A model generated the notes under the pieces. The model searched no databases. It worked only from the letters and a program-made list of their open reading frames with translations, and was not told where the DNA came from. From contig JACPAV010000004.1 of assembly GCA_016180645.1 (NCBI GenBank), positions 157,544-221,543 of the forward strand: 64,000 nucleotides of DNA. Direction: 5' to 3'. The first letter of the stretch is position 1, and every line of letters starts with the position of its first letter. Below, piece after piece: positions 41,021 to 49,895 of the stretch. The DNA is from Nitrospirota bacterium (GTDB lineage Bacteria; JACPQY01). The translations under genes were made by a program, and so were the position numbers.

Positions 41021-42099
41021 TATTCGAACACGACCGGCGGGCCGCTCTTCCGCGTCTCCACCCGCCCGATCTCGTACGCCTTGATGCCCACGCCCTCGAA
41101 ATGTCGAAACGTACCCCGGGCCTCGCGTTGGGGAAGGGCCAAAACCAGTCCGATGCCCATGTTGAAGGTGCGGAGCATCTCCTTGTCTGACACGCCTCCC
41201 GACGCTCGAACCCATCGAAAAATGGGCGGCACGGGCCAGCTCTCCGGCCGAACCCGGCAGGAGAGACCTCGGGGAAGGATCCGCGCGAGGTTGCGAACCA
41301 TCCCCCCCCCCGTGATGTGCGCAATCGCGTGAACTTCCGACTTGTCCAACAAGGCAAGCACGGGCTTCACGTAAATTCGCGTCGGCTCCAGGAGCTCATC
41401 GCCGAGCGTTCTCCCTCCTGGAATTTGAAATCTCAAATCTGAAATCTGAGATTTCTTTGGGGAGAAGCCGGCGGCTCGAAGGGCCAGGGAGTAGCCGTTG
41501 CTGTGGAGGCCGGATGAGGCCAGGCCGATGAGGAGGTCACCCGGTCGAACGCGACTCCTCCACAGGAGTCGCTTTCGATCGACGATGCCCACGGCGAATC
41601 CCGCCAGATCGAACTTCTCGGGAGTGTAGACGAGCGGCATTTCCGCCGTTTCCCCGCCCAGCAAGGTACACTCGGCCTCCTTGCACGCGTCGGCGATTCC
41701 TTTGACGAGGCTCACGGATCGCTTCAGCCGGAGCTCACCCACGGCCAGATAGTCGAGAAAGAACAAGGGACGAGCACCGGTTGTAAGCAGATCGTTCACG
41801 TTCATGGCCACGAGATCGAATCCCAGCGTGTCGAACTTGCCGAGCGCCTCGGCGACGAGGATCTTCGATCCCACGCCGTCGGCGGACGCGACGAGGATCG
41901 GGTCTTTGAGGTGTCGAGAATCGGGCTGGAACAGTCCGGCCGAAGCGCCAAGATGTCCGATCACCGATGGCGAGTAGGTTCGCTTGGCGAGGGGCGCGAT
42001 CCGGCGGACGAATTCGTCGGCCACATAAATGTTGACGCCGCTCGACTTATAGGTGAGGGGCTTCGGTGATTTTCTTCCAGACTTCACGGGTTTGGGCAT
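41020..42099 (-). CDS. purM: Phosphoribosylformylglycinamidine cyclo-ligase
   Basis: PurM closes FGAM to AIR with ATP. The 359-residue protein has LTYKSSGVNIYVADEFVRRI, VASADGVGSKILVAEALG, VAMNVNDLLTTGARPLFFLD, AECTLLGGETAEMP and the C-terminal GGVSDKEMLRTFNMGIGL. The start is ATG 42099, which overlaps the end of coaE by 53 bases; homology starts about 17 residues in. The N-terminal 15 residues are basic and variable. Second-to-last biosynthetic gene of the operon before purN. Confidence 0.95.
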   Translation of the reverse strand: MPKPVKSGRKSPKPLTYKSSGVNIYVADEFVRRIAPLAKRTYSPSVIGHLGASAGLFQPDSRHLKDPILVASADGVGSKILVAEALGKFDTLGFDLVAMNVNDLLTTGARPLFFLDYLAVGELRLKRSVSLVKGIADACKEAECTLLGGETAEMPLVYTPEKFDLAGFAVGIVDRKRLLWRSRVRPGDLLIGLASSGLHSNGYSLALRAAGFSPKKSQISDLRFQIPGGRTLGDELLEPTRIYVKPVLALLDKSEVHAIAHITGGGMVRNLARILPRGLSCRVRPESWPVPPIFRWVRASGGVSDKEMLRTFNMGIGLVLALPQREARGTFRHFEGVGIKAYEIGRVETRKSGPPVVFE

Positions 42100-42652
42100 A
42101 GGTAGACTCCAACGGCCCCGAATTGTCAACGACAAAATCGGCTTTTTTGGCCTTCTCGGCCACCGGCATCTGGCTTTCGATCTTCGCGAGGGCCTCCACG
42201 CGGGCAATCCGGTCCCTCACCATTAGTCGGTGGATTTGAGTCTCCAAGTCTGTCGACACCACGATCATCGGCCGGAGGAGATCGGCCCGTCCATTTTCGA
42301 TGAGAAGGGCGGCCTCCACCACGCAGATCGTGCATCCCGACTGAGCCTTGCTTTGGAGGCCGAGAGCGATGGATTCCCCGATGCGTGGATGGGTGATGCC
42401 GTTCAGAAGGCGGCGTTTTTGCGGATCGGTGAAGACGATTTGTCCAAGCGCGATGCGATCGATGGCCCGGTCCGCGGCGAGGACGACTGAGCCGAAGGCG
42501 CGAACGATCTCGTCGTACGCCGGCCGGCCGGGGAGAATGATTTCGTGAGCGACCTCATCCGCGTCGATGAGCGAGGCCCCAAACTGGACGAGGTAGCGTG
42601 CGACGGTGCTTTTCCCCGTTGCGATTCCTCCAGTCAGGCCGATCGTCTGCAT
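42047..42652 (-). CDS. coaE: Dephospho-CoA kinase
   Basis: CoaE adds the 3'-phosphate in the last step of CoA synthesis. The 201-residue protein begins MQTIGLTGGIATGKSTVARY (Walker A) and contains LIDADEVAHEIILPGRPAYD, ITHPRIGESI and VEAALLIENGRADLL, all typical of the family. Length is normal. It lies 19 bases after amrB and overlaps purM. Confidence 0.95.
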   Translation of the reverse strand: MQTIGLTGGIATGKSTVARYLVQFGASLIDADEVAHEIILPGRPAYDEIVRAFGSVVLAADRAIDRIALGQIVFTDPQKRRLLNGITHPRIGESIALGLQSKAQSGCTICVVEAALLIENGRADLLRPMIVVSTDLETQIHRLMVRDRIARVEALAKIESQMPVAEKAKKADFVVDNSGPLESTYAQTREVWKKITEAPHL

Positions 42653-42671
42653 CAGAGAGGTTTCCGCTTGA

Positions 42672-43484
42672 TCAGTTGATGATCACGCTCGCGTATCCGA
42701 CCACGGCGTCGTAATCGCCGCTCACATCCCCCGAATTGGCGTACCGGACGAGAGTGGCCTGTTTGCCTCCAAGGGCCGTGGCCGCGAAAAGCGCAGCGGT
42801 CACGGGCAGGACTCCACACATGCTGATGTTCTTCTTCTGAACAACGTCATACAGCCCCTCGGGATCCATTCCAAGGATGCGGTCCAGCGCGAGTTCATCT
42901 TTCACCTTCGAAACATTCGACGGTTCGTAGTGATTCATGTCCGAACTGGCGACGATGAGGATCGGGCCCGACGAGATCAATTCCTGAATGATGCCCGCCA
43001 GCGCTTCGCCGACGTCCCGGCAATCTTCGACCGATAGATCCCCGAGTGTGATCGGGAGGAGTTTCACGTGCGGCTTCAGCCTTTGCAGGAACGGAATTTG
43101 GACCTCGCCCGCGTGTTCCCGCAAGTGTGCATCCTGATCCAACTCGGCCGAGGGGCATTTCTTCAGTAACGCAGTTCTAAGTTCAACATCGACGCATGCA
43201 ATTCCCAGTGGCGTTTCCCACTCATCGAATTCCGAAACGGACACTCGCGCCCCGATCCCGGTGTGGTTGGGATTGAGGATAATAACGCGGGGTGGGACCG
43301 TGATCCGCGCATACGCCTCACCCGCCACGGCGCCCGAATACATGTACCCGGCGTGGGGAACCATGATCGCGATCGGGGTGGTCTTCGCTCCATGGGATTT
43401 CGGAAGAAAGGAATCGAGTTCCTTCAGGAGGGTCCTACGATCCGCGGGGTAGAACCGCCCCGCAACGGCCGGCGCCCGCATCAT
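42672..43484 (-). CDS. amrB: AmmeMemoRadiSam system protein B (MEMO1 family)
   Basis: This 270-residue protein of the MEMO family shows MMRAPAVAGRFYPADRRTLL at the start, VPHAGYMYSGAVAGEAY (His ligand), ILNPNHTGIGARV (His), SSDMNHYEPS (His) and ISMCGVLPVTAAL (Cys). These match the metal-binding His/Cys set of human MEMO1, related to extradiol dioxygenases. In many bacteria it is encoded with an AMMECR1 domain and a radical SAM protein, neither of which is adjacent here. First gene of the coaE-purM-purN operon. The cell role is unknown. Confidence 0.93.
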   Translation of the reverse strand: MMRAPAVAGRFYPADRRTLLKELDSFLPKSHGAKTTPIAIMVPHAGYMYSGAVAGEAYARITVPPRVIILNPNHTGIGARVSVSEFDEWETPLGIACVDVELRTALLKKCPSAELDQDAHLREHAGEVQIPFLQRLKPHVKLLPITLGDLSVEDCRDVGEALAGIIQELISSGPILIVASSDMNHYEPSNVSKVKDELALDRILGMDPEGLYDVVQKKNISMCGVLPVTAALFAATALGGKQATLVRYANSGDVSGDYDAVVGYASVIIN

Positions 43485-43538
43485 TCCCTCTCAATATCGG
43501 AGTTTCTGGCCCCGCGCAAGGTGTGATAGATTGCCCGC

Positions 43539-44651
43539 GTGCGATTTGAGACCATCGTGTGGAGAAACCTGCTCCGTCGGCGCGTGCGATCGATCCTCAC
43601 CGTGCTGGGGATCGGAATTGCCATCGGCGCGATGATCGCCCAGGTGTCCATCACGCGCGGCTTCATCAAGAGCATCAGCCGCCTCATGGAAACGCGGAAT
43701 GTCCAAATGGTGGTGAGCAAGAAAGAATCGCCGGACCCCATCTTCAGCTCCCTTCCGGAGGATTTGGCCAAGGGTCTGCTGGAGGTTCCACACGTGGACG
43801 GCCTGATCGGCGTGCTCGTGGACATGGTGACGATCGGCAACCAGCCCGGTGTGGCCGTGTTCGGATTCCGGTTTCACGGCGAGGCGCGTTCGCACCTCAA
43901 GATCATCCATGGGCGGGACATCGCGGGTCCCGGCCGGCACGAAATCGTCATCGGCTGGAGCCTGGCCAATCGAATGAAAAAGAAAGTGGGGGACAAATTG
44001 AACATCGAGGTGGACTTGTATGAATTGGTGGGTATATATGAAACGGGAAACATGATTGAGGACAACAGCGCGGCGATGGCATTGGAGGACGTGCAGGACC
44101 TCATGAGCCGGCCTTCGCAGGTGACCTTCTACAACGTGCTTCTGGACGACGTGAAAAACATGGACGTCGCCAAGAAGGAAATCGAGACTCGATTCCCGCA
44201 CGTCTTGGCCATGGGCGCGGGGGAACTGGCGGACACGCTGGACGCCATCCAGATGGCCAAGGTGATGGCCTGGATTCTGTCGGTCGTCTCCATCGTAATC
44301 GGCGCGGTGGCGACGATGAACACCATGCTCATGAGTGTGTTCGAACGGACGCGGGAGATCGGCATCTTGCGCGCACTCGGCTGGAAGCGGAGGAAGATCT
44401 TTCGCTTGATACTGTCGGAAAGCGTTCTGCTTTCGGTCTTCGGCTGGGTCGTGGGAATCGGAGTGGGCATCTTTGGAGTGTGGGTCATCAATGAAATCCC
44501 GCGGGTCTCAGGGACGCTCCCGGGAAAGTTCGACGCCGTCCTGCTGGGCCAAGCCTTCGGGATCGCCGTCGGATTGGGGGCAATCGGCGCCTTTTATCCC
44601 GCCTATCGGGCGACCAATGTTTCACCGAGCGAGGCGCTGCGTTATGAGTAA
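43539..44651 (+). CDS. ABC transporter permease (MacB/FtsX family)
   Basis: The 370-residue protein has a first membrane segment (about 18-40, SILTVLGIGIAIGAMIAQVS), a large periplasmic domain (about 45-240) and three further membrane segments near 250-275, 300-325 and 345-362. ERTREIGILRALGWKRRKIF is the conserved cytoplasmic motif of MacB/LolC-type permeases. The ATP-binding partner is not adjacent; it may be encoded elsewhere. The start is GTG 43539. The stop lies 8 bases inside the UPF0182 gene, so the two may be co-expressed. Confidence 0.9.
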   Translation: MRFETIVWRNLLRRRVRSILTVLGIGIAIGAMIAQVSITRGFIKSISRLMETRNVQMVVSKKESPDPIFSSLPEDLAKGLLEVPHVDGLIGVLVDMVTIGNQPGVAVFGFRFHGEARSHLKIIHGRDIAGPGRHEIVIGWSLANRMKKKVGDKLNIEVDLYELVGIYETGNMIEDNSAAMALEDVQDLMSRPSQVTFYNVLLDDVKNMDVAKKEIETRFPHVLAMGAGELADTLDAIQMAKVMAWILSVVSIVIGAVATMNTMLMSVFERTREIGILRALGWKRRKIFRLILSESVLLSVFGWVVGIGVGIFGVWVINEIPRVSGTLPGKFDAVLLGQAFGIAVGLGAIGAFYPAYRATNVSPSEALRYE

Positions 44652-47379
44652 AGGGAACGGCGCTTTCAAAGGAGCACCCCGGTTGAGGGGCGGGCCGATC
44701 GCGGCCCTCGCCATCCTGTTCTTCTTGCTGAGCGCGAGCGGGCGCGTGGTCCAGGTGGTGACGGACTACTGGTGGTTCCAGGAAATCGCCATGACTCCGG
44801 CCTTCTGGGTGATGCTGGGGTCGAAGATCAAGCTCGGCCTCCTCGCGGGCGCGGCGGCCGGTGCGGTGATCTATGTGAGCGTTTGGCTGTCGCTGCGGGG
44901 CGGGCGTGAAATGGTTGTGCGGGAGGAGCGGGACGTGATCGAATTCCCCGCTGCGCGCATGAAGCTCGGCGCGATGAAGATCACGGGCGCCCTCGTCTCC
45001 CTCCTGCTCGCGTACTGGATCGGCATGTGGGCCTCCAACCGCTGGAGCGTCGTTCTCGAATTCTACAACGGCGTGGCTTTCGGCGAGGTCGATCCGCTGT
45101 TTGGGAAGGACATCCGATTCTACGTCTATTCGCTCCCCTTCTACCGATTTATTGGCGGTTGGGCCACCGCGGTCATCGTCCTTTCGCTCCTGGCCACGGG
45201 CCTTATCCGCGCGATGCTGGGTCAACTCGAATGGGGCACGAGCGGAGCGAAAGTGTCGTCTTCGGCCCGATCGCATCTCTTGATTCTTGCGGGATTGTTT
45301 TGCGTGATTCTGGCGTATCGATTCCATCTCTCGATGTACGATCTCGCGTCGGCCCAGAGAGCCATCGCGCCGGGTGCGGGGTACGCGGACATCCATGCCT
45401 ATCTGCCGGCGCTCAAGGTCCTACGCCTCGTCGCGTTGCTCTCCGCCCTCCTTTCCTGGGCGGCAATCTGGATTCCCGGCGTCCGGCTTCCCGCCGTGGC
45501 GGCCGGTCTCATCGCCGTCGGTTTCTTTGGGGCGCGGGGGTATCGGGAATTTGTACAGCGTTTCGATGTGGCTCCCAACGAGGTGGTCCGCGAAACGCCA
45601 TACATCCAATGGGGCATCCGGAACACGCGCGCGGCGTTCGGATTGGAGGGGGTGCAGGAACTTGAGTTCGATCCCTCCGAGTCGCTCACGGCGAATGATC
45701 TCCGTCGGAACGAAGGGACGCTCAAGAACGTCCGCCTGTGGGACCACGCACCGCTCCTTACCACCTACAGCCAGCTCCAGGAAATCCGGACCTACTACGA
45801 TTTTATGGACGTGGACAACGACCGCTATTGGGTGGAAGGCGAGTATCGACAGGTCATGCTCTCACCGAGAGAACTAAACCCGGCCAGCCTGCCGAGCCGC
45901 ATCTGGATCAACGAGCACCTCACGTACACTCACGGTTACGGGGTGTGCATGGGTCCGGTCAACCGGATCACTCCGGAAGGGCTTCCCGAGTTCTTCGTGA
46001 AGGATATTCCGCCGGTATCGAGGGCCGGATTGAAGGTGACTCGCCCCGAGATCTATTTCGGAGAAGCCCGCGGCGTGTATTCGATTGTGAACACCCAGGC
46101 GAAGGAGTTCGATTATCCCGCCGGGGAAGAAAATGTCTACTCGCAATACAGCGGCCGCGGCGGGATCCCCTTTACCGGTTCCCTGCGGAAACTCCTTTTC
46201 TCGACGCGGCTGAAGGAACTCAAGCTCCTGCTTTCACGGGATATCACAGCCGAGAGCCGGATCATGATCTATCGGAACATCCAGGAGCGCGTCACAAAGG
46301 CGGCGCCGTTCCTGCTCTACGACCGCGATCCCTACCTCATTCTCACGGACGAAGGTCGGCTCGTGTGGATGGTGGACGCCTATACCACCACGTCCCGCTA
46401 CCCCTATGCCGAAGTCGTTCGCGGCATCGGGAACTACATGCGCAATTCCGTGAAAGTGACGGTGGACGCCTATGACGGTACCGTGACCTTTTACGCGGCG
46501 GACGAACGGGATCCGTTGATCCGGACCTACCAACGGATATTCCCGGAGGTGTTCAAGCCCCTGGCACAGATGCCGAAGGATGTGCGCTCGCATGTTCGGT
46601 ATCCGCAAACCCTGCTGATGGTGCAGGCCATGGTGTACGGGACCTATCACATGACCGATCCGCAGGTGTTCTACAACAAAGAGGATTTGTGGAGGATTGC
46701 CCAACGCTCCGGAGGCGACGCCATGGAGCCGTATTACACGATTATGAAGTTGGCGGGCGTGGGGCAGTCGGAGGAATTCATCCTCATGGTGCCGTTCACG
46801 CCCTCCAAGAAGGAGAACATGATTGCCTGGATGGCCGCGCGGTGCGACGATCCCAACTACGGCGGGTTGCTCGTCTACAATTTCCCGAAACAGAAACTGG
46901 TGTACGGCCCCGGACAGATCAGCTCCCGGATCGATCAGGATCCCGAGATTTCAAAACAACTGACCCTGTGGGGTCAGGGCGGATCGAGAGTCATCCGGGG
47001 TAGTCTTCTGGTCATTCCGGTCGATCGATCCTTACTGTATGTCCAGCCGCTCTACTTGGAATCGGAGGGAGGAGGGTTGCCGGAGGCGAAGCGGGTGATC
47101 GTCGCGTTCGGAAATTCAATTGCCATGGAGGCGACGCTGGAGGAATCGTTGGAACGCATTTTCGGGCGCGGATCGAAGGTCTCCGGCAGTGCAGCGACCG
47201 CTCCGGGAGCGCCGGCGCCGAATCTTCGGACCGATGCGGGCGTCTCCGAACTGACCCGTCAGGCGCGTGAGCACTACGATCGGGCGCAGGAACGGCTGAA
47301 AGCGGGCGACTGGGCGGCCTTCGGGTACGAACTTCAAAAGTTGGGGGAGATCCTCAAGCGATTGCAGGAGAAGCGCTGA
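44644..47379 (+). CDS. UPF0182 family membrane protein
   Basis: A 911-residue protein. About seven membrane helices lie in the first 320 residues (APIAALAILFFLLSASGR onward, including DYWWFQEIAMTPAFW). A large extracytoplasmic domain follows with LRLWDHAPLLTTYSQLQEIR-like stretches (NVRLWDHAPLLTTYSQLQEI), and MDVDNDRYWVEGEYRQVMLS, DPQVFYNKEDLW and SSRIDQDPEISKQLTLWGQG match the UPF0182 family throughout. Function is unknown in all members. ATG 44644 is chosen since the membrane segment follows at once. Confidence 0.93.
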   Translation: MSKGNGAFKGAPRLRGGPIAALAILFFLLSASGRVVQVVTDYWWFQEIAMTPAFWVMLGSKIKLGLLAGAAAGAVIYVSVWLSLRGGREMVVREERDVIEFPAARMKLGAMKITGALVSLLLAYWIGMWASNRWSVVLEFYNGVAFGEVDPLFGKDIRFYVYSLPFYRFIGGWATAVIVLSLLATGLIRAMLGQLEWGTSGAKVSSSARSHLLILAGLFCVILAYRFHLSMYDLASAQRAIAPGAGYADIHAYLPALKVLRLVALLSALLSWAAIWIPGVRLPAVAAGLIAVGFFGARGYREFVQRFDVAPNEVVRETPYIQWGIRNTRAAFGLEGVQELEFDPSESLTANDLRRNEGTLKNVRLWDHAPLLTTYSQLQEIRTYYDFMDVDNDRYWVEGEYRQVMLSPRELNPASLPSRIWINEHLTYTHGYGVCMGPVNRITPEGLPEFFVKDIPPVSRAGLKVTRPEIYFGEARGVYSIVNTQAKEFDYPAGEENVYSQYSGRGGIPFTGSLRKLLFSTRLKELKLLLSRDITAESRIMIYRNIQERVTKAAPFLLYDRDPYLILTDEGRLVWMVDAYTTTSRYPYAEVVRGIGNYMRNSVKVTVDAYDGTVTFYAADERDPLIRTYQRIFPEVFKPLAQMPKDVRSHVRYPQTLLMVQAMVYGTYHMTDPQVFYNKEDLWRIAQRSGGDAMEPYYTIMKLAGVGQSEEFILMVPFTPSKKENMIAWMAARCDDPNYGGLLVYNFPKQKLVYGPGQISSRIDQDPEISKQLTLWGQGGSRVIRGSLLVIPVDRSLLYVQPLYLESEGGGLPEAKRVIVAFGNSIAMEATLEESLERIFGRGSKVSGSAATAPGAPAPNLRTDAGVSELTRQAREHYDRAQERLKAGDWAAFGYELQKLGEILKRLQEKR

Positions 47380-47442
47380 GCGCTTCATTCTGCTCTACTC
47401 GATCATGTCTGCAGGACCACCATCTGAGCCTTCTTCATCGCG

Positions 47443-47498
47443 GTAGGCGCACCCTTCACGGGTGCGTCTTCGGACGCGGGCGTGAAGCCCGCGCCTAC
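47443..47498. repeat. Two-hairpin GTAGG/CCTAC repeat
   Basis: The ends GTAGGCGC and GCGCCTAC are inverted copies. Between them lie hairpin ACCC-TTCAC-GGGT, a central stem GCGTC-TTCG-GACGC and hairpin GGGC-GTGAA-GCCC. The whole is a 56-bp nested cruciform-like element between the UPF0182 gene and lspA. Confidence 0.7.
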
Positions 47499-47515
47499 AG
47501 GAGGCACGGAGCACG

Positions 47516-48079
47516 GTGCGCAAGCGAGGAGCACCAAAAAGGTTTAGAGCACCATCAGCGGTGATATACAATCAGCCCACGCGAAAGCTCGCAGTAGTTC
47601 TTCTCATATCGCTGGGCGTCTTCGCCTGTGATCAGGTCACCAAGGACCTCGTGAAAACAGGCCTCCGTCACGGGGAGGTCAAGACCGTGGCGCAGTGCTG
47701 TTTCAATCTCGTCCACGTACACAACACCGGCGCCGCATTCAGCCTGTTTTCGGACGTGCGTTCGTACTGGGGACGAATGGCCTTTACACTCTTCTCGCTC
47801 TTAGCCGTGGGAGTGGTCTTCTACTACCTCTTCGCCACACCGGCCGGTGCCACTCTTCAGGTTATTGCTCTAGCCGCGATCCTGGGCGGCGCGGTCGGCA
47901 ATCTACTGGACCGTTTCCGCTACGGCTACGTCGTCGATTTCATCCATCTCCACTATACCCGGTTCCACTGGCACATCTTCAACGTCGCCGACATCGCCAT
48001 CACCGTGGGCGTTGCCCTCCTGATCCTGCGGATGATCACGCCCCGTCTCGCCCGCCTTCAACCCCCTGTTCCCCTCTGA
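47516..48079 (+). CDS. lspA: Lipoprotein signal peptidase
   Basis: LspA cleaves lipoprotein signal peptides after diacylglyceryl transfer. The 187-residue protein has four membrane segments (AVVLLISLGVFACDQVTK first) and the two catalytic aspartates in AVGNLLDRFRYGYVVDF and HIFNVADIAITVG. Family motifs NLVHVHNTGAAFSLF are present. The start at GTG 47516 gives about 22 extra N-terminal residues; VIYNQPTRKLAV lies just before the first helix. It fits the several lipoproteins in this window. Confidence 0.95.
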   Translation: MRKRGAPKRFRAPSAVIYNQPTRKLAVVLLISLGVFACDQVTKDLVKTGLRHGEVKTVAQCCFNLVHVHNTGAAFSLFSDVRSYWGRMAFTLFSLLAVGVVFYYLFATPAGATLQVIALAAILGGAVGNLLDRFRYGYVVDFIHLHYTRFHWHIFNVADIAITVGVALLILRMITPRLARLQPPVPL

Positions 48080-48117
48080 GTCGGCAGTCGTTCGGGGCGC
48101 CTTCACATTTAGAGCCT

Positions 48118-48206
48118 CTAACAGAATGCCGATTCGTAGGGGAGCATCTTCAGATGCTCCCTCTTGTCGGGAGGGTCTGAAGACCCTCCCCTACGGATTC
48201 TGTTAG
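48118..48206. repeat. Large two-hairpin GTAGG/CCTAC repeat
   Basis: An outer inverted repeat CTAACAGAAT...ATTCTGTTAG (10 bp, perfect) bounds GTAGGGGAGCATC-TTCA-GATGCTCCC, a short spacer, then GGGAGGGTC-TGAA-GACCCTCCCCTAC. Both hairpins have perfect stems with TTCA or its complement TGAA in the loop. This is the best-formed member of the repeat family. Confidence 0.75.
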
Positions 48207-48590
48207 ACGCACTTGGAAGCACGACTTCTGTTTTTCAAGGTCAACTCCTCCACTTCCGCGCGGGTCCGCGGGACATCGCAGCGCCTCCGGTGGCCCTCGG
48301 GGAGAGCGCCGCTACCCGGCGGCGAAGGGCATCGAATGCCTCGGCGCTCGGGAATTGCTCCAATCCGCAAAGATTTGAAATATCCCGCGATTCGCCTATG
48401 AGGCGGTGTCCTAAACTGAGTGGCTCTCCCTCGAACTCGCTCCAGGCGACCGTCTCCCTAAACCGGCAAGGTGATGAAACGCACGAGGCATGGAGTTTGC
48501 CCCGACGTCGGCACCAAGGCCAGCAACGCGTCTGGGGTGTGTGTTCATTGTCAGCTTTGCCGGATCCTGCTATTCTTCCAGCCGGGATAC
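48207..48590. other. Gap with no supported gene
   Basis: This stretch between the repeat and the lipoprotein gene has open frames but none with convincing coding character. A minus-strand frame ending near 48243 reads LSLGHRLIGESRDISNL and then LRRRVAALSP; it might be a decayed small gene but I cannot support it. Confidence 0.3.
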
Positions 48591-49274
48591 ATGAAGCGAG
48601 ATTCCCTGTTCCTTGCTGCGGTACTCTGCTTCTTCTCGATCGGCTGCCCCACTCCCTACGAAGAAGCGGGCCTACGGGGTGGCTACCGAGACCTCCAAAT
48701 CAAGCCGGGGGTGTTTTACGTCCAGGTGAATGGTAACGGTTTCACCCCGGAGATCACGCTAGTTGGCTATTTCCACCAAAGGGCAGGTGAATTGTGCAGA
48801 AGAGCAGGATTTTCCGACTACTCCGTGCTGTCGGAGGCCCATTCCTCGGAAAGCCAGAACATTGAGTTGGGGAAGAGCTACACCGGAACGACCAGTGGTC
48901 AGCTTTACGGCAACACCTACACGGGCCAGACGACCGTGCAAGAGCACGGCGGTGGAACCATTTCAGTTACGCGTTACCAAGTAAGCGGCTACGTCGGATG
49001 CCTCACCGCGAACACCGGGCGCGTGAGTGATACGCCGGCAGCCGTCCCCAGGAAGAACGATTCCATGGACGTACCTACCAAGGCTGCGCCTCAGATTCCC
49101 CCGGTATCGCCAGTGCGCAAGCAAAGCGGATACTGCGTGACCGTTGCCCTCAAAGAACAACCCCGTGTGTATTGCTATCCGACTCTGGAAGAATGCCAGG
49201 GGTCTGCGGGCCGAATCTGTAAGAATGACCAGCAATGCGGCGTTTTGAGCAGCTGTGATCCAGGGGGAGATTGA
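48591..49274 (+). CDS. Lipoprotein, CC0125/CC1285-like
   Basis: The 227-residue protein starts at ATG 48591. The signal peptide ends FFSIGC (Cys19 region). After it, GGYRDLQIKPGVFYVQVNGN and the helix YFHQRAGELCRRAGFSDYSV match the pattern of small CC0125/CC1285-type lipoproteins, which have a two-layer alpha/beta fold of unknown function. The C-terminal part has about eight cysteines (CVTVAL, CYPTLEECQ, CKNDQQCGVLSSC) that could form disulfides. It stands alone. Confidence 0.72.
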   Translation: MKRDSLFLAAVLCFFSIGCPTPYEEAGLRGGYRDLQIKPGVFYVQVNGNGFTPEITLVGYFHQRAGELCRRAGFSDYSVLSEAHSSESQNIELGKSYTGTTSGQLYGNTYTGQTTVQEHGGGTISVTRYQVSGYVGCLTANTGRVSDTPAAVPRKNDSMDVPTKAAPQIPPVSPVRKQSGYCVTVALKEQPRVYCYPTLEECQGSAGRICKNDQQCGVLSSCDPGGD

Positions 49275-49352
49275 GACTCCAACTCATGGGGTAAGAAAAG
49301 GAAAACAGCGCTGCCTGTTCCGGGATTTCGAGGTTGCGCCTGGCGTCGACCG

Positions 49353-49481
49353 TCAGCCTGAATAGAAATGGGGGTCGAGTGCGCCAAGGAATTCTTTCCC
49401 CAGCCCCCGAGCTTGCTCGTCGTACCAAGCGACCGCTCCGTCAAGCTCCAGTTGGGCCAGCTCTAGAAAACGGACCTTCAA
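49353..49481 (-). pseudogene. RelE/ParE toxin, truncated
   Basis: The frame from TTG 49481 overlaps the antitoxin stop. It reads LKVRFLELAQLELDGAVAWY, then DEQARGLGKEFLGALD, the N-terminal helix-strand pattern of ParE/RelE toxins, but ends at codon 43 (TGA). Such toxins are about 95 residues. Sequence after the stop does not resume the fold. This is probably an inactivated toxin next to a still-intact antitoxin. Confidence 0.6.
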
Positions 49482-49699
49482 GAGGGGCGATGCCTGGCCA
49501 TGACCGATTCATACGATACCGTTCTGGCGCGGCCGGATTTGTAGGCCGCCCACCTCTTCCGGGCCTCTTTCGCCCAAACGCGATCGACCTCGGGGTCCGG
49601 TTTATCCAAACCCGCTAGAATGGCATCTACGAGTCGCAATTTGTCGGTGTCGGGCAGCGCCTCAATCTCCTTCTCCAACTTCTTGGCCGCCTTCGTCAT
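49478..49699 (-). CDS. Addiction-module antitoxin (PF09720-type)
   Basis: This 73-residue helical protein reads MTKAAKKLEKEIEALPDTDK and DAILAGLDKPDPEVDRVWAK, the pattern of the small antitoxins of the TIGR02574/Unstab_antitox family that pair with RelE/ParE toxins. AAGGAGG lies upstream of the start. The gene that follows looks like a truncated RelE/ParE, so the antitoxin may now be an orphan. Confidence 0.8.
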   Translation of the reverse strand: MTKAAKKLEKEIEALPDTDKLRLVDAILAGLDKPDPEVDRVWAKEARKRWAAYKSGRARTVSYESVMARHRPS

Positions 49700-49895
49700 C
49701 TGGATCCTCCTTTTCAGGTTTGCTCGGTTGGGAAAAGACTACCGTATTCCTTCTGACCTTGGAAGCTGACTCGCTGCGGCATCGTGGTCCTGACGCCGCC
49801 ACGGGGACCAAGGGTCAGACATGCCATTCTGTACGTCCTTGGAGTATCACGCGGGTTACCCGCGAACCCGCATGACAAGAAATGGCCGGGAAGTC

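Noticed and set aside
49353-49481. TGA in the RelE-like frame read as selenocysteine
   Set aside because: Unlike the glutaredoxin, the sequence after this TGA does not continue the toxin fold, so the TGA is a true stop in a truncated gene.
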